A stretch of DNA of 64,000 nucleotides from Glandiceps talaboti (taxonomy: Eukaryota; Hemichordata; Enteropneusta; Spengelidae): assembly GCF_964340395.1 (NCBI RefSeq), contig NC_135556.1, forward strand, positions 11,249,410 to 11,313,409, given 5' to 3'. Within the stretch, counting starts at the first letter, position 1; each line of letters starts with the position of its first letter. Under the pieces are notes generated by a model. That model worked only from the letters and a program-made list of their open reading frames with translations. It made no database searches and was not told where the DNA came from. Position numbers and translations under genes: made by a program. This document shows, piece after piece, positions 1 to 12,860 of the stretch.

Positions 1-940
1 GACTCATCCTGAAAATTTATACAAGAATTATGCCTAGCGTTGATGTATTTATGTGACATCGAAACAAATATTTTTCTATAGTAATGTAATGCAGTGATAG
101 CAACAACGAAAAACACACGACAGATCGATAATACGTGAATGCATTCTTGACGTCAACGGAAACTGGGAGAGCGCCCTCATAAGACGAATATTCACGTTTA
201 GATACATACAATACATTTTGTACATGCATTGGTCATTTATTAATTTACTTTTATTTTTATCAATCTTGTCTGGTTTTTTTTTTTATATTTCTGCATAGTT
301 GAAATAAAATGACTAGCTTTAGGTATTTAACACAGACATACTTTGGGAGACTGAAGGACACATAAAATGACATTTCACGCTTTGCAAAGACCAAATTCAA
401 ATAAAAGGTTTCTGTCAGTATCTATATGAAGATAGTAAATTGACAAGACCGCTGACCGTCAGATTTCAGAGGATGGCCATGGGTTGTCTGAGTTTTTCAA
501 ATTTATAAAATGATGCGTCTTTTATGTATAAGTGTATATTTCGAATCCCAAAACGCCACACACAAAAAGACAGTTTTAGTCACCGTACGTGACAAACCAT
601 CTGTCCCGATAGTATTTCTTTATTTATTAAATCTCAAGTAGGCTACGATTTTTAAATATCAAATCATATCAACGGACAAGGAAGAAGGAACATTTTTAAA
701 TGCTCTTTGGAGATCTAGAATTTTAAAATGCACTCGTTGTGTAGTTTTTTTCTACAGGGCTAAACTTCAAAGTTAATTAAAATGGAAATTCACGCAAAAC
801 AACTCCCAACATTTAGTTTAACGCAACTGGTCTTTTCGATAGAGCTCTACCTGTACTGTCAGTATTTTTTTATATCTGTTTTTAGTACATGTGGCATTTT
901 TGCCATTTCTATATTTTGGGGTTTGTTTTGAGTTGAATAG

Positions 941-1053
941 ATGGTACATGTATGGTTACAGAGAGCCCAGGCAGGAATCGTGTTACAAAAAAAAACACAC
1001 AAAAAACAAACAAACAAACAAACAAACAAACAAACAGACAAACAAACAAACAA

Positions 1054-1106
<53 letters not shown>

Positions 1107-1176
1107 TATGCATGGATAAATGGAATATCATTTTGAACTCATGTATAACTAACTATATGCATGTATATATACACAT

Positions 1177-1224
<48 letters not shown>

Positions 1225-1230
1225 GCGCGC

Positions 1231-1299
<69 letters not shown>

Positions 1300-1570
1300 C
1301 GGGCCTGTATACTGTTGAAATATATACTCATTGCTGTATGAATGAGTATATATAGAAACATAGCATAATTATTATTTTTAGTGTACAGGCCCGTATATTA
1401 TAATAGTAACTTATATATATGTTTACACGTAAAATGATGATCCATGCGTATCTGTTTGTTTGTTTGTTTGTTTGTTTGTTTGTTTGTTTGTTTGTTTGTT
1501 TGCAACACGGTTCCTGGGCTCCCTGTGGTATGGTGAATATTTGTGTCAACTTCATTTTCGAAACAAAAGT
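941..1570. repeat. Simple repeats and dispersed (TTTG)n-linked unit
   Basis: An (AAAC)n and (AGAC)n tract (about 1000-1106) is followed by (TA)n, (CG)n and (TG)n (1184-1297) and a (GTTT)n tract (1453-1502). Next to the first and last tracts lies the same unique sequence in opposite orientations, recognisable by the words GTTCCTGGGCTCCCTG and TGTGTCAACTTCATTTTCG. A third copy lies at about 4700-4800 in Nup54 intron 4. The repeated link of unit and tract suggests a small retroposed element, but no SINE promoter boxes were recognised. Confidence 0.6.
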
Positions 1571-1825
1571 TCTTTGTGCATTAATATATTCTCTGCTTTC
1601 TTCTTCGAGTCAGGTATATTACCTTCGGATTGCAATATTGATGGATTTTATGGTAGGTATTTTTGTTAACATTCATGTGACAAAATATCCATAGAAAAAA
1701 ATGGGAACCAGAGTTTATTGAAATGTGATGCGAAAAGGACATCAAATGTATCACTTATAAATATTGATCGATGTTCTCTGGTGGCCTTGGCCTAACAAAT
1801 ATCATTGCATCGTCAATATTATTGA

Positions 1826-1839
1826 ACGCTAGGTGGCGC
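1826..1839 (+). promoter_or_regulatory. CTCF-like motif upstream of Nup54
   Basis: The 14 bases ACGCTAGGTGGCGC match the CTCF core consensus CCASYAGRKGGCRC at 12 of 14 positions, 120 bp before the Nup54 start codon. CTCF and its core motif are widely conserved in bilaterians. Binding is an inference from sequence only. Confidence 0.35.
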
Positions 1840-1958
1840 ACTACAAACAAAAAATCTTCAAACGTCCTTGAGCATTTGTGGAGTATGGCACCCATAATCC
1901 CCAACGAACCAACGAACGGTGCTTTGGGGTCAAGCTAGGTCGTGACGAAGTTCCAAAA

Positions 1959-4900
1959 ATGTCGTTTTCGTTTGGAGGTCTTGGATTTGGTGGGCAAACT
2001 ACATCCACAGCAGCTCCGACGTTTGGCTTTGGAACAAACACATCGACTACTGGTAAGTTGAAGTTCTTCCATTACAAGCAAGAGGGCAGTGTAATTGACA
2101 GGCATGTTGTTATGAACCGTTGAACGAGCGCTCCAGCACACATGGAAATTTCAATATTCATAAACGTGTGCATGATGCCTTTGATATATTATATATAGTC
2201 TGTGGTTCCACGGCGTGTGATATCTTTGGTCAAACTTCCGAAGCCTCCTGTCGAATGTTGCCAGAAAATTGTCAGAAATTCACAATGAAAGGAACAGAAC
2301 ACACAAATCAAAAGTTAGCAACAAACTCAATTCTGATGAACAATATTATTCTCAAATCTATGGATGTCATTATTTTTTGTTTTATTTTATTATTTGCAGG
2401 TACAGGAACTACCGGGTTTGGTGGTTTTGGTGCTGCCAAGACAACAGCTCCTTCATTGTTTGGTGGATTAGGAACAACCACCACCACAGCAGCAACAGGA
2501 TTTGGTGGTCTAGGTACCACCACTAGTGCTGGAACTTCAGGATTTAGTTTTGGCAGTACAGCACCAACTACCACCGCTGCTTCGTCTTTTGGGTTCCCTA
2601 GTAGTACAGGTAGGAGAGTAGCAAATACAAAATAAATTACTTGTTGTGCCAAAACTTTGAAACTAAAACTGAAGACATGTTTGTAAGCATGGTTTGATGT
2701 AACCATTCATCACCATATGTTCTGAAGATTATATACTAGTATTTGATTGATTGATTGGTTGGTTGGTTGGTTGGTAAATTAATCCAGGTTCACTTTATTG
2801 AATATGAAAAGTTGTACAAACAGTGAATGTAAGTGTAAGTTATGCATTGAATAATCATAAGTGTACTTGAAAGGATTTTCTATGAAGTACATTATTTCTT
2901 GTGTATTTTGACCACTGGCACTGATAATCATTGACTTTGAATCTTTGTTAGGTTTTGGTACTGGCCTCGGTGCAGGCACTGGTTTAACAAGTGGTTTAGG
3001 TGGTACTGGAGGTTTAGGGGGTCTTGGTACAGGCCTTGGCATGGGTCTAGGAGTTGGTACTGGGCTTGGTACTGGACTTTCAACTGGACTTGGAGGTGGC
3101 CTAACATCAGGATTTGTCAATCCTCAAGGTAATTCTGATTTTAATAAATACTCCATACCATAATCTTGTTCTTTTTATGGCTCTTTAACCAGTAAATGAA
3201 AGCTAACTAATAGTATTCAAAATTGTATGATAAATGAGAAAAAAAAAATCAAAACAGGCGATCAGCAACCAACTTGAGCAGTTTACAAACTTTGATACTC
3301 GTGAGAATTATCTGAGAGTGATGAATCTTCTTCCAAACCAATGATGACTTTACCATGTTCAATGGATTAATTGGGCTTTTTATGTAAGTATTGTGTCTTA
3401 AAATAGCAACAATAGTGATTATTCTAGTGATTTTGGAGAGTATATCGGGTTGATCGTCAAATTTTATTGCTGATTAGGACCTCAATAAAACTAGGAGCTC
3501 AACTACTGTTACAAGTCGATATCAAAGTGCCACTAATGGTAATCACAAATAAATAATAATAATAATCACAAATAATAATAATAATGTTTATTAATCAATG
3601 AGTACTTTGGCCACTGGCCCACTGTACAGTCTCGAAAAAAGAGAAATCAAGATAACGTCTAAGGTCAAAGGTACAGCTAATATATAATACAAAACATAAT
3701 ATGGGAGATCCAAAGAATATAATACGAAAGTTAACAATTGAAAACATTTTTTGTTCTTATTCAACGTCTTGTAAAAATAGTGTTCTTTTTTCAAAAGCAT
3801 AAAATAAATATCTAATGGTAATCAAAATGTATTGACTAAAAAAATCTTAATAATTCAAACCAAACATTATTTATTGGTTGCTGATCCCCCCCCCCCCCCC
3901 CCCCATCCCAGAAGTTGATTACTAAAGTTCAATGACCAAAGTAGTTTATGTACAAATGTATGGTCTCGGAGATCATAGGTTGACTTTATCCATATAATCC
4001 ATATTTACGAATTAGTTATATTGCAAAATTCATAAAGTCATACAGAAATAATGTCTCTCTAATGTAACAACAAACAGACATCGAAGCAAACATGGCTTCA
4101 ATCTAGTTGCAGGCTTTCACTCATAACCATGCAGTGGGGTCACAACCTGGATTGTTGACGTCAGTATTGTCCAATCATATAGAATATCATGATCACATTG
4201 CAAATCAGCGATATTTGATTCGTTTGTTTTCTAAACTATATATACTTCTGATGTCATCATTCATTAAATTCTTCTAATGAATATTAACCAGACCTGTTGT
4301 TTGATTTTTAGTAAAATTCGTCTTTAAAAGATCGATAAAAATTGAAAAATTATTACAGAAAGATGAAAAGTTGAAAGAATGCATGAATCATTTGTAAAGT
4401 GTGGAGTTCTCAGAACATATCTCAAATGACATTTGCATACAATTGCAAGCCATGGTCTTAGATTTTGCATTGTTTATTTGTTTGTTTGTCATTTTACAGC
4501 CCAGCAGGCCAACTCAGCCAACGTCCTAGTAAACACAGCTAGTGCTCTGCATCTACCAATGATCTATGGTGATGAAAGAGATGTAATGATTGCAAAGTGG
4601 AACCAAGTGCAAGCCTTCTGGGGTACAGGACAAGGCTACTACACTCAGAACGGATCTGTTGATTTTACACCTGACAATCCCTTCTGTAGATTTAAAGTAA
4701 ATAGGTCATGTTTGTTTGCTTGTTTGTTTGTTTATTTGTAACATGATTCCTGGGCTCCCTGTGGTATGGTGAATCTTTGTGTCAACTTCATTTTCGATAC
4801 GATGTTATTTGTGCATTAATAGATCAATCAGTTTTACATAGCCCTTCAATTACTTGATTTAGTACAAGTTTCACAATGCTAATGTGGCATTTTGTGAATG

Positions 4901-7900
4901 GACTAAGTTTTCTGAGCTAAGGCTAAATAAAAAAAAAATTATGTTTCTGATAACCTGACCGACCCTAGTTTAAGCAGCTGACCCTGAATTTTTTTTATAC
5001 ATTTAAAAAAAAAAGATTAAAAAATTCTTTGTCTTCTTGACCTTCATATAAATTTGTTTTCTTCTCCAGCAATATCCGTACATACTTCATCAAACTATCA
5101 CAGAAGGGGTATTATTATAACCGACATTTTGTTGGTTTCTGAGTCAAAGCAATATTTTTCAAAAATAAAAACAATTAATAATAGATAAGATAAGATAAAA
5201 TAAAATCCCTACCTATTTATTTAAAAAAAAAAAAAATCCCTACCTAGCTACCTTTTTTTCAGACATTTTAATTTTTACCCTGATAAATGTTGAGGAAGTT
5301 TCCTTTTGGTTATTTTCTCACTCTAGTAATTTTAACAAGATTATAAAATTTTACCCCCCCCCCCCCCCCCCCCCCCCCCGCTGAAATTTACATAGAAATT
5401 TACCATTGTAAGTAGAAGGGCGGTTATTGTTTTTACACTATTTTTGTTGTCATGGTAACCAATATCTTGATTTGTAGACTGTAGGGTACAGCTGTAAACC
5501 GTCATCCAAGAATGAAGATGGACTTGTGGCTTTAGACTTCAAGAAGAAAGAAAGTGAAATCAGACACCAACAACAACAGTTAGTAGACAGTTTGTTCAAG
5601 ATACTAGGAAGTCGACCTACACTCTCTGTATGTGTCGAAGGTGTGAAAGCACTGCCAGATAACAAGTAGGTAACATTTCAAGATTAAACGCAGGGGTTTC
5701 AATACTTTGTTCTCACATGAATGTTATCTTATCAGTGAAGCAACGATCAAATAGTTTCTATCAGCAGCAATAAACACCTTAATGGGGTATAATTCAATCC
5801 CTGGTCATTACATTAGTGCTGTGTATTATCAGCGGAGTCATGAAGATTACATGGGATCATTCTTTTGGTCTGGATCAACATTTTTCTAGAGCTCTGTCAG
5901 ACAACTGTTTTACATGCCTAAATTTTAAACCAAATTTGAAACTTTAACTAAAATGATGTTGGTTTGGTGTTTCATTCGTGGGACATTACGTTTTTTGACA
6001 GAAAGATAGACATTTCAATTCTAGATTAACAATAACAGAGACACAATAAACACAGCCAGATCCTTTACCCAATTACATTGAACACTGATAAGCATTGCTG
6101 TTCTTTCACAGTGCAGTAAAAACAGGCTTCTAATGAAAACTTTGCACATGCACTTGATGATTTTAATGTCTGCAATGTTTATTGTCTAACTGATAATCAA
6201 CATTTCAACTGGACTATTTCTACATCCCCACTGTGCACAGCACCTATGTGATTGCTTCTTTTGCATGAAAGGGTGTCTTAGGATGTGTAATAAAATGGGT
6301 GAGATAAATGGGCAATGACCGAAAGATTGATGAATGTATGGATGTGTATACATATAATGCTTTTATCTCGCAGGTGTACGTGTATACTGTATCAAATGAA
6401 CTAATGTTCAATTTCACACATGAAATAGCAATAAAAAAAAACATTTAGCTTCAGATAGCCAGCATAATGTTTTTTTAATGTTTTAATTCTAGGACTGAGG
6501 TTCTTGTCTATGTACAGGAAAGATTACCAATTGGTGCATCGAAGAGAGTCACTGCTACAGATCTGTACAATGTACTAAACCAAGCCACTTTGAAATCCCA
6601 ACTAGAAAGTCTTGGAGTTTGTAGTATGGTGGTTAAAACAGAATTAACAGAAGCACAGTTAAAACAGTACTATGAGAACCCCCCTGCTGGTGAGGAAAGA
6701 CATAATAAACTATTATACACTTCCATTCAGATATGTATGTGTTGCATGTATAGTAGTAGTAGTGGGTAGATCATTTTATTATAGTGACATGAGGTAATAA
6801 AATACCTCCCAGTCCATCAGGCTTATAAGTCACATTGAACAAAAAAAGGATACATTGACAATATAGAGAGGTTACAGTGAAGTAATTGTACGTTCAGTAT
6901 GAGAGAAAATAAATTAACTCCGATACAAAGTTTCATTCCATCTTAAAAAAGCGGCTTCTTGCATTTTGCTGTATTCCTAACCTGATTTGTCACCAAGTAC
7001 TATAATTTCTCATTGTCTGACAGTGTGATGTATTCAGTGACAGTATGTATAGCAGTACAATGTACATTCCTTAGTATCCATCATTTTGTTTCATTATATT
7101 TGCGATACTACCAAACCAGAGTGACTATAGAGTTTCAACTACGCGACACAATCTTATTTACATGTCACACGTTTTTATGTCACAAATTACAGTATCAGTC
7201 TGTCAACTCCAAAATGTTGATTGGGTGATGATAGTGTGCTGACTTTTGGAAGCAGACCCAAAAATCAATTTGATTGGATATACTGCACCATACTATGTGT
7301 ACAGCTATTATGAGTCATTGCATCTAATTACATCAAACAAAACAGTACCAAACAGTTTCCAGTTGCAGCTAGTGCAGATTTAATGTATGACAGGGACATA
7401 CAATGAACAAATGTAGCTACCACCTCAGACCACTGAAAGAAATTTTAGTGGTCTGAGCTAACACCGATGCAGTGTCTCATTAATTTTGTGTATTGTGTGA
7501 TCTTCTGCCTTGTTACTGTGTCAAATTTTAATCCATAGCCATCTTTCATTTCTCACCAGGTTATGACCCAAGACTGTGGAGACAGGCCAAACTAGATAAC
7601 CCAGACCCTGAAAGGTTAGTACAGTCTGTCTTTATGTAAACTAGATAACCCAGACCCTGATATGTTAGTACAATGTGTCTTGATGTAAACTAGATAACCG
7701 AGACCCTGATAGGTTAGTACAATGTGTCTTTATGTAAACTAGGTAACCCAGACCCTGATAGGTTAGTACAGTGTGTCTTGATGTAAACTAGATAACCCAG
7801 ACCCTGGAAGATTAGTACAGTGTGTGAGTGAGTGAGTGAGTGAGTGAGTGAGCGAGTGAGTGAGTGCGTGAGTGAGCGAGTGAGCGAGTCATTAAAACTA

Positions 7901-10900
7901 AATATGTAACTATATGCATTATTCTTTACTGTTGTCAGCTTGATACCAGTACCCATGGTTGGATTTAGTGAACTGAACAGTAGATTTAAACACCAAGAAT
8001 ATCAAAACAAACAACACCAAGGCAGACTGAATGTAAGTACAGAAGGACACAGCAACAAACAAACTACATGAAATTGAATAGAAATACTCTAAATATGCAA
8101 CAGTGGCACAATTATGTCATGATGTAATGTTTTATATATTTTTTACTCGAATCGATAACAGTGAAAGTATTATGAAATATGACCAATTTGATCAATACTT
8201 TTTGACTACTTGTAAGTCTTGCCACTGTACAAGTTGTTATCTTTTACTGGAACAAAACAACACAAAAGACAAAATAAACTGTTCTTCCAATCTGTGATGG
8301 CTTTACATCTGATAGGAAGGAATAAATATCACAGAGACCAAATGGAAAACATGAACTAGACACTCACTCAGACAAAAAATATATAATAAAATAAAATGAA
8401 AAATCTACCTACCCCACCTACTCTAAAATTGAGTGTAATCGGAACCACACAATTATTTTTATTAGGCCTTATCAGGCTTCATAACCCATGAGTGCTGGCT
8501 GAGCATGGCATGAATGTCTGTATCTTACAGATTAATGTATGTACAATTGTGTGTAAATACTGTAATATTCCTAGGTGGGTGTTGTCACATGTATTGTTAT
8601 AGTTCCACCCTAGTAGCTAGACAGTGAAGACTTAGTTAATATACTCTGTGTATTTGTCATGCTCTTTCCCACTGGAGACCCACCAGTGTGCCCTCTAAGC
8701 CAATTTGATGTGTCACTGATGCACACAATTTCTAGTGACACACCAAAATTTGGTGTTCCGGTATCTCCTACTATGTGGACACTCACAATGCCAGTTTTTC
8801 ACAAAATTTTGCTATCATTAGAGGGCACATTGAGACCCACCTAAGTAGACCTGTAAGCTACCGTGAGAGTCTCTCAGCTCACAATGTGTATAATGTTTGA
8901 AGCCGATGTCTGTTGATTGTTATCTGTAGATTATTAGTGAGGATATTTGTACACTACAGAGGAATCAAGCCACCATACACGGTAAACTAGCTGAGTACAA
9001 GAGAAGACATGCTGAACTCTCTCATAGAATTCTACAGGTAGGAAAGGTTTGCTCAAATGTCAAAAAAGAACAACCTCGGACAAGCTTCCTCTCACATACA
9101 TACTGTATGTACACATATGGACCCAAATAGACAAAAACAAATATTTTTACATGAATAGACTGAGACACAAACCACAGGGAAAAATACATGCATACACATG
9201 TCAGAGACAAACATATAGCTTAGCATAAGGGCATCCATCCATCCCTGCCTACCTACCTATCTTCCTACATACATACATACATACATACATACATACATAC
9301 ATACATACATACATACATACATACAAATGCAGACATGGACAAACATGCATATGTACATACGTACGTACGTACGTACGTACGTACGTACGTACGTACGTAC
9401 GTACGTACGTACGGAATGTCTCACATGATGGACAGATGGACGGAAGGATGGACAGACAGACAGACAGACAGAGTCTGACTAACAGACATGAGGAATAAGG
9501 ATAAACAAACAGGTGTGTTAAAATGTTAAATAATTTACGTTGTATTTTTCAGATTATGTTAGCACAGGAGGTATACAGGAAAAGTGGGCTGGCTATACAA
9601 ATTGATGAAGAACAGTTCAGAGTACAGTTAGAGTCTATCCAAGCAGAACTCCATGCCCCAACACAATTTAAGGTAAGTGCATTTATTGCCCTGTGGGGGC
9701 GCCCTTCAATGGGCATGACCCTTGTAACACACGAACGATGTAATTAGAATCCTACACCCCAATGGGCTGAGATGGAATATCTCACATGAATGTGGAATTT
9801 TTGTCTACTGACATGTGAGCTGAGATTTTTACTTGATGAAAACACAACTATTTTATTGCATGTGCACCTACCATATACTTGTGGAGATGACAAAAACATA
9901 TGTGTAAATGCAACAATTTGAATACGCTGCTGAAAGTGAATAATGATTGTTTTGAAAATGATCCACTTTCATTTGAAAACAGCATCTTGTAAATGGACAA
10001 AAATGTAACAATTCAAAAAACACACATTTGATCCATTGATGACATACTTACACTTGGACTTAAAACCGTAATGTTTGTGCACGTCATGCAACAGCATAAT
10101 TTTTTAATTGTTCCATCTCCGGGGGTTTCTTTGTAAACGGTCAAAACACTTGTTGGCCAATCATATAAACACATAAAAACACATAAAAATGGAACAAGAT
10201 TATTGATTTTTATCATTTTACTTGAAAACGTCATTGTGTATATAAATGCAGCCCTAGACTTGTAGTGGCTACACCTTGATATGCCCCCCCCATTGTCCTT
10301 GACACAACAAAGACAATGACTTTAGAATAATATCTGTAATTATCTTTCTGTAGGGACGTCTAAATGAAATGATGTCTCAAATCCGTATGCAGAGTCAGGC
10401 CCTAGCAGTGAGGAGTGAAGAAAGGTATTCTATTGACATGGCACTTCAAGAAGAAATTAGACAGGTGAGAGGGACAAGATGAAATCTTTGGATCCTGTGA
10501 TTGTTATGTCATACCTTAGTATACAGTCATGGCTGTGGCAAGATTATGTCAAAATGGTCAATACCAACCTTTAATTAGTCCCCGCCGGACGAAGTCCGGG
10601 ACGGGGACTTATGGATTGGGTTCCGTCTGTCCGTGCGTCCGTGCGTCCGTGTGTCCGTCCGTCCGTCCGCAGCCGTTTCTTGGAGATGCCTGGACCGATT
10701 TTTTTCAAACTTGGTACAGGGGCAACATACAATGGCATACATATGCACATCAATTTGTTTCATGATACGATCCAATATGGCCGCCTAACAGCCATTTTGT
10801 TCGCAAATTTTCCCTGTCTAAAGCCATAATTCAGACATGCTTGAACAGATCTCATTCAAAGTTGGTATTAGGACAGTTTTCTATGACATACATGTGCATA

Positions 10901-11827
10901 TTCATTGTTGTCATGATACGATCCAATATGGCCACCTAGCAGCCATTTTGTTTGTGAATTTTCCATGTCCAAAGCCATAACTCAGACATGCTTGAACAGA
11001 TCTCATTCAAAGTTGGTATTAGGACAGTGTTCTATGACATACATGTGCATATTCATTGTTGTTGTGATATGATCCAATATGGCCGCCTGGCAGCCATTTT
11101 GTTTGCGATTTTTCTATGTCCAAAGCCATAACTCAGACATGCTTGAACAGATCTCATTCAAAGTTGGTATTAGGACAGTGTTCTATGACATACATGTGCA
11201 TATATCCATTTGTTGTCATGATACGATCCAATATGGCCGCCTAGCAGCCATTTTGTTTGTGAATTTTCCATGTCCAAAGCCATAACTCAGCCATGCTTGA
11301 ACAGATCTCATTCAAAGTTGGTATTAGGACAGTGTTCTATGACATACATGTGCATATATCCATTTTCATCGTGATACGATCCAATATGGCTGCCTGGCAG
11401 CCATTTTGTTTGTGAATTTTCCATGTCCAAAGCCATAACTCAGACATGCTTGAACAGATCTCATTCAAAGTTGGTATTAGGACAGTGTTCTATGACATAC
11501 ATGTGCATATCCATTTTCGTCGTGATACGATCCCCCATACCCGACCCATCCTTTATTGTTGTAGGCATGGTCCATGTCCAACAAGCAGACACAACATAAC
11601 TAAGTCTGTTTGATTTAGGTTCACAAGTGTTGTTGCGTGATCAGAGTAGTGATAATTCCTTAAAACCCAATCATAGCGGGGACTATGTCATTCTCAATGA
11701 CTTGTTTCTTAATGAAGTGGTTACCTACTGTAACAGTTCAAGTCACAAGGTAAAGCCACTGTGTGTGTGTGTGTGTGTGTGCCTGCCTGCATGCATGCAT
11801 GCATGTATGCATGCATGCATGCATGCA

Positions 11828-11902
<75 letters not shown>

Positions 11903-12142
11903 ATGTATGTATGTATGTATGTATGTATGTATGTATGTATGTATGTATGTATGTATGTATGTATGTATATATGTATGTATGTACCTTTCATAAGTTAATA
12001 TCAAATATTTACCTTGTTATTTCAGCATTTAAAACAACAACAGGAAGGTATAAGACATCTAATGAGTGTAATTAAAGATGACATCGAAGATCTCCAATTG
12101 ATAGAGAATGGTTTAGTTGATGTGATACATCAAAGACGATAG
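1959..12142 (+). CDS. NUP54: Nucleoporin Nup54, 12 exons, 555 aa
   Basis: Nup54 belongs to the Nup62-Nup58-Nup54 complex of the central channel of the nuclear pore, where FG repeats form the permeability barrier and the helical part holds the trimer together. Exons: 1959-2052, 2400-2609, 2952-3128, 4500-4696, 5478-5665, 6493-6689, 7560-7614, 7939-8032, 8930-9037, 9553-9672, 10354-10464, 12026-12142; all joins have GT/AG and agree in phase. Residues 1-160 are FG/GLG-rich. The conserved alpha/beta part begins with GDERDVMIAKWNQVQAFWG and NPFCRFK (exon 4). Helical parts follow, with NPPAG, LIPVPMVGF, QEGIRHLMSVIKDD and other vertebrate-like blocks to the end. Human Nup54 is about 507 aa, so this one is slightly longer, in the N-terminal repeats. 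Intron 7 repeats the exon 7 donor and intron 11 carries a long tandem array. The start codon is the first ATG and is followed at once by FG repeats. Confidence 0.95.
3250..3910. repeat. Possible inverted-repeat element in Nup54 intron 3
   Basis: The word GCGATCAGCAACCAAC at 3259 recurs inverted at about 3875 as TTGGTTGCTGATC, next to a C homopolymer. Between them are ATAATA repeats and a phrase (ACTTTGGCCACTGGCCCA, about 3603) that resembles the 3-prime end of a LINE fragment near 61.72 kb. The element boundaries are uncertain. Confidence 0.35.
4917..5095 (+). repeat. Dispersed repeat, copy 1 (Nup54 intron 4)
   Basis: This stretch (GGCTAAATAAA...TTTCTGATAACCTGACC...TTTGTTTTCTTCTCCAGC) reappears inverted at about 59800-59995. 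The similarity spans about 180 bases with many substitutions and indels. I do not recognise a coding frame or family. Confidence 0.5.
7591..7835 (+). repeat. 49-bp tandem repeat spanning exon 7 end and splice donor
   Basis: Five units begin at 7591, 7640, 7689, 7738 and 7787, a regular 49-bp period. Each unit holds the last 24 nt of Nup54 exon 7 (ACTAGATAACCCAGACCCTG), a GTTAGT-type donor in at least the first four, and then intron sequence. The array runs into a GTGA tetranucleotide tract. The annotated exon uses the first donor, which keeps the frame with exon 8. Confidence 0.9.
8684..8832. mobile_element. hAT-type MITE in Nup54 intron 8
   Basis: The element is 149 bp with terminal inverted repeats CAGTGTGCCCTCTAA and TTAGAGGGCACATTG. 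It is flanked by the perfect 8-bp direct duplication AGACCCAC (8676-8683 and 8833-8840). CAG-type ends and 8-bp duplications are the hallmark of hAT transposons. It has no coding capacity. A longer copy with its own 8-bp duplication lies at 58727-59004. Confidence 0.85.
9262..9480. repeat. Microsatellites in Nup54 intron 9
   Basis: (CATA)n, then a long (GTAC)n tract at about 9357-9413, then (GACA)n. (GTAC)n is self-complementary and can fold into a hairpin. Confidence 0.9.
10575..11560 (+). repeat. Tandem array of about 151-154 bp in Nup54 intron 11
   Basis: The array opens with a GC-rich leader (GGACGAAGTCCGGGACGGGG, a partial hairpin) and (GTCC)n. Then come about six units marked by the phrase GATACGATCCAATATGG at about 10764, 10915, 11066, 11220, 11373 and 11523, spacing 150-154 bp. 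Each unit also has GCAGCCATTTTGTTTG and CTTGAACAGATCTCATTC. Short open frames here are products of the repeat, not genes. Confidence 0.9.
11761..11988. repeat. Compound microsatellite in Nup54 intron 11
   Basis: (TG)n, (GCAT)n, (GTCT)n and (GTAT)n follow one another, ending 37 bp before the last Nup54 exon acceptor. Confidence 0.95.
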
Positions 12143-12394
12143 CAGATGATGTGAAAAACAGATTTGACAAGACTTTCTTTACATTGCCTGCAGAGTGGCT
12201 AAAACAAACTTACTGGCACGTACATGGATGTTAGTGTTTGTGTACACAGTATAACTGTATCAGTAGTTGTGAATGACACATATACATACATACATGTAAT
12301 CAAGTCATGCAACATATTTTTTGACTCGTGTACAAACATGCCAAGATATGTACATATTCAGTGATGTATTCACACATGAACTTCTCTCAAGATG

Positions 12395-12860
12395 GTATGA
12401 AGTTAGCCTGTGCATTGCACTGTTGTGATACATCGTTAGCTGTCGTATCTCCTAACCGCTGTAGCCTGTGCACTGCAGTGTTGTGATACATCATTAGCTG
12501 TTGTACCTCCTAACCGCTGTAGCCTATGCACTGCAGTGTTGTGGTACATCATTAGCTGTTGTACCTCCTAACCCCTGTAGTGTGTGCACTGCAGTGTTGT
12601 GATATATCGTTAGCTGTCGTACCTCCCAACACCCGCAGCCTGTGTACTGCACTGTTGTGATACATCGTTAGCTGTCGTACCTCCTAACCCCTGTAGCCTG
12701 TGCACTGCACTGTTGTGATACATCGTTAGCTGTCATACCTCCTAACCCCTGTAGCCTGTGCACTGCAGTGTTGTGAAACATCGTTAGCTGTCGTACCTCC
12801 TAACCCCTGTAGCCTGTGCACTGCAGTGTTGTGAAACATCGTTAGCTGTTGTACCTCCTA
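12395..12860 (+). repeat. Satellite of about 60 bp, eight units
   Basis: The unit reads roughly GCACTGCAGTGTTGTGATAC, ATCGTTAGCTGTCGTACCTC, CTAACCCCTGTAGCCTGT and repeats about eight times with small differences. It is the amplified left arm of a foldback element; the right arm follows at about 12868-12955 in inverse orientation, itself duplicated. Confidence 0.85.

Larger units (their letters stand above)
1..1958. other. Upstream intergenic DNA
   Basis: I see no gene here. The stretch is AT-rich and holds three blocks of simple repeats (about 1000-1106, 1184-1297 and 1453-1502) and two copies of a dispersed unit joined to (TTTG)n tracts. The last 130 bases before the Nup54 start codon are less repetitive and are the likely promoter. 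No TATA box is obvious. Confidence 0.7.

Noticed and set aside
859-1361. Many open frames over tetranucleotide and dinucleotide tracts here and at 11.7, 18.4, 27.6, 29.8, 33.3, 36.0 and 39.1 kb
   Set aside because: Period-two and period-four repeats lack stops in most frames; the proteins are pure repeat translations.
10529-11285. Open frames in Nup54 intron 11 (for example reading SVRPSVRP)
   Set aside because: They lie in the GC-rich leader and tandem units of a repeat array.
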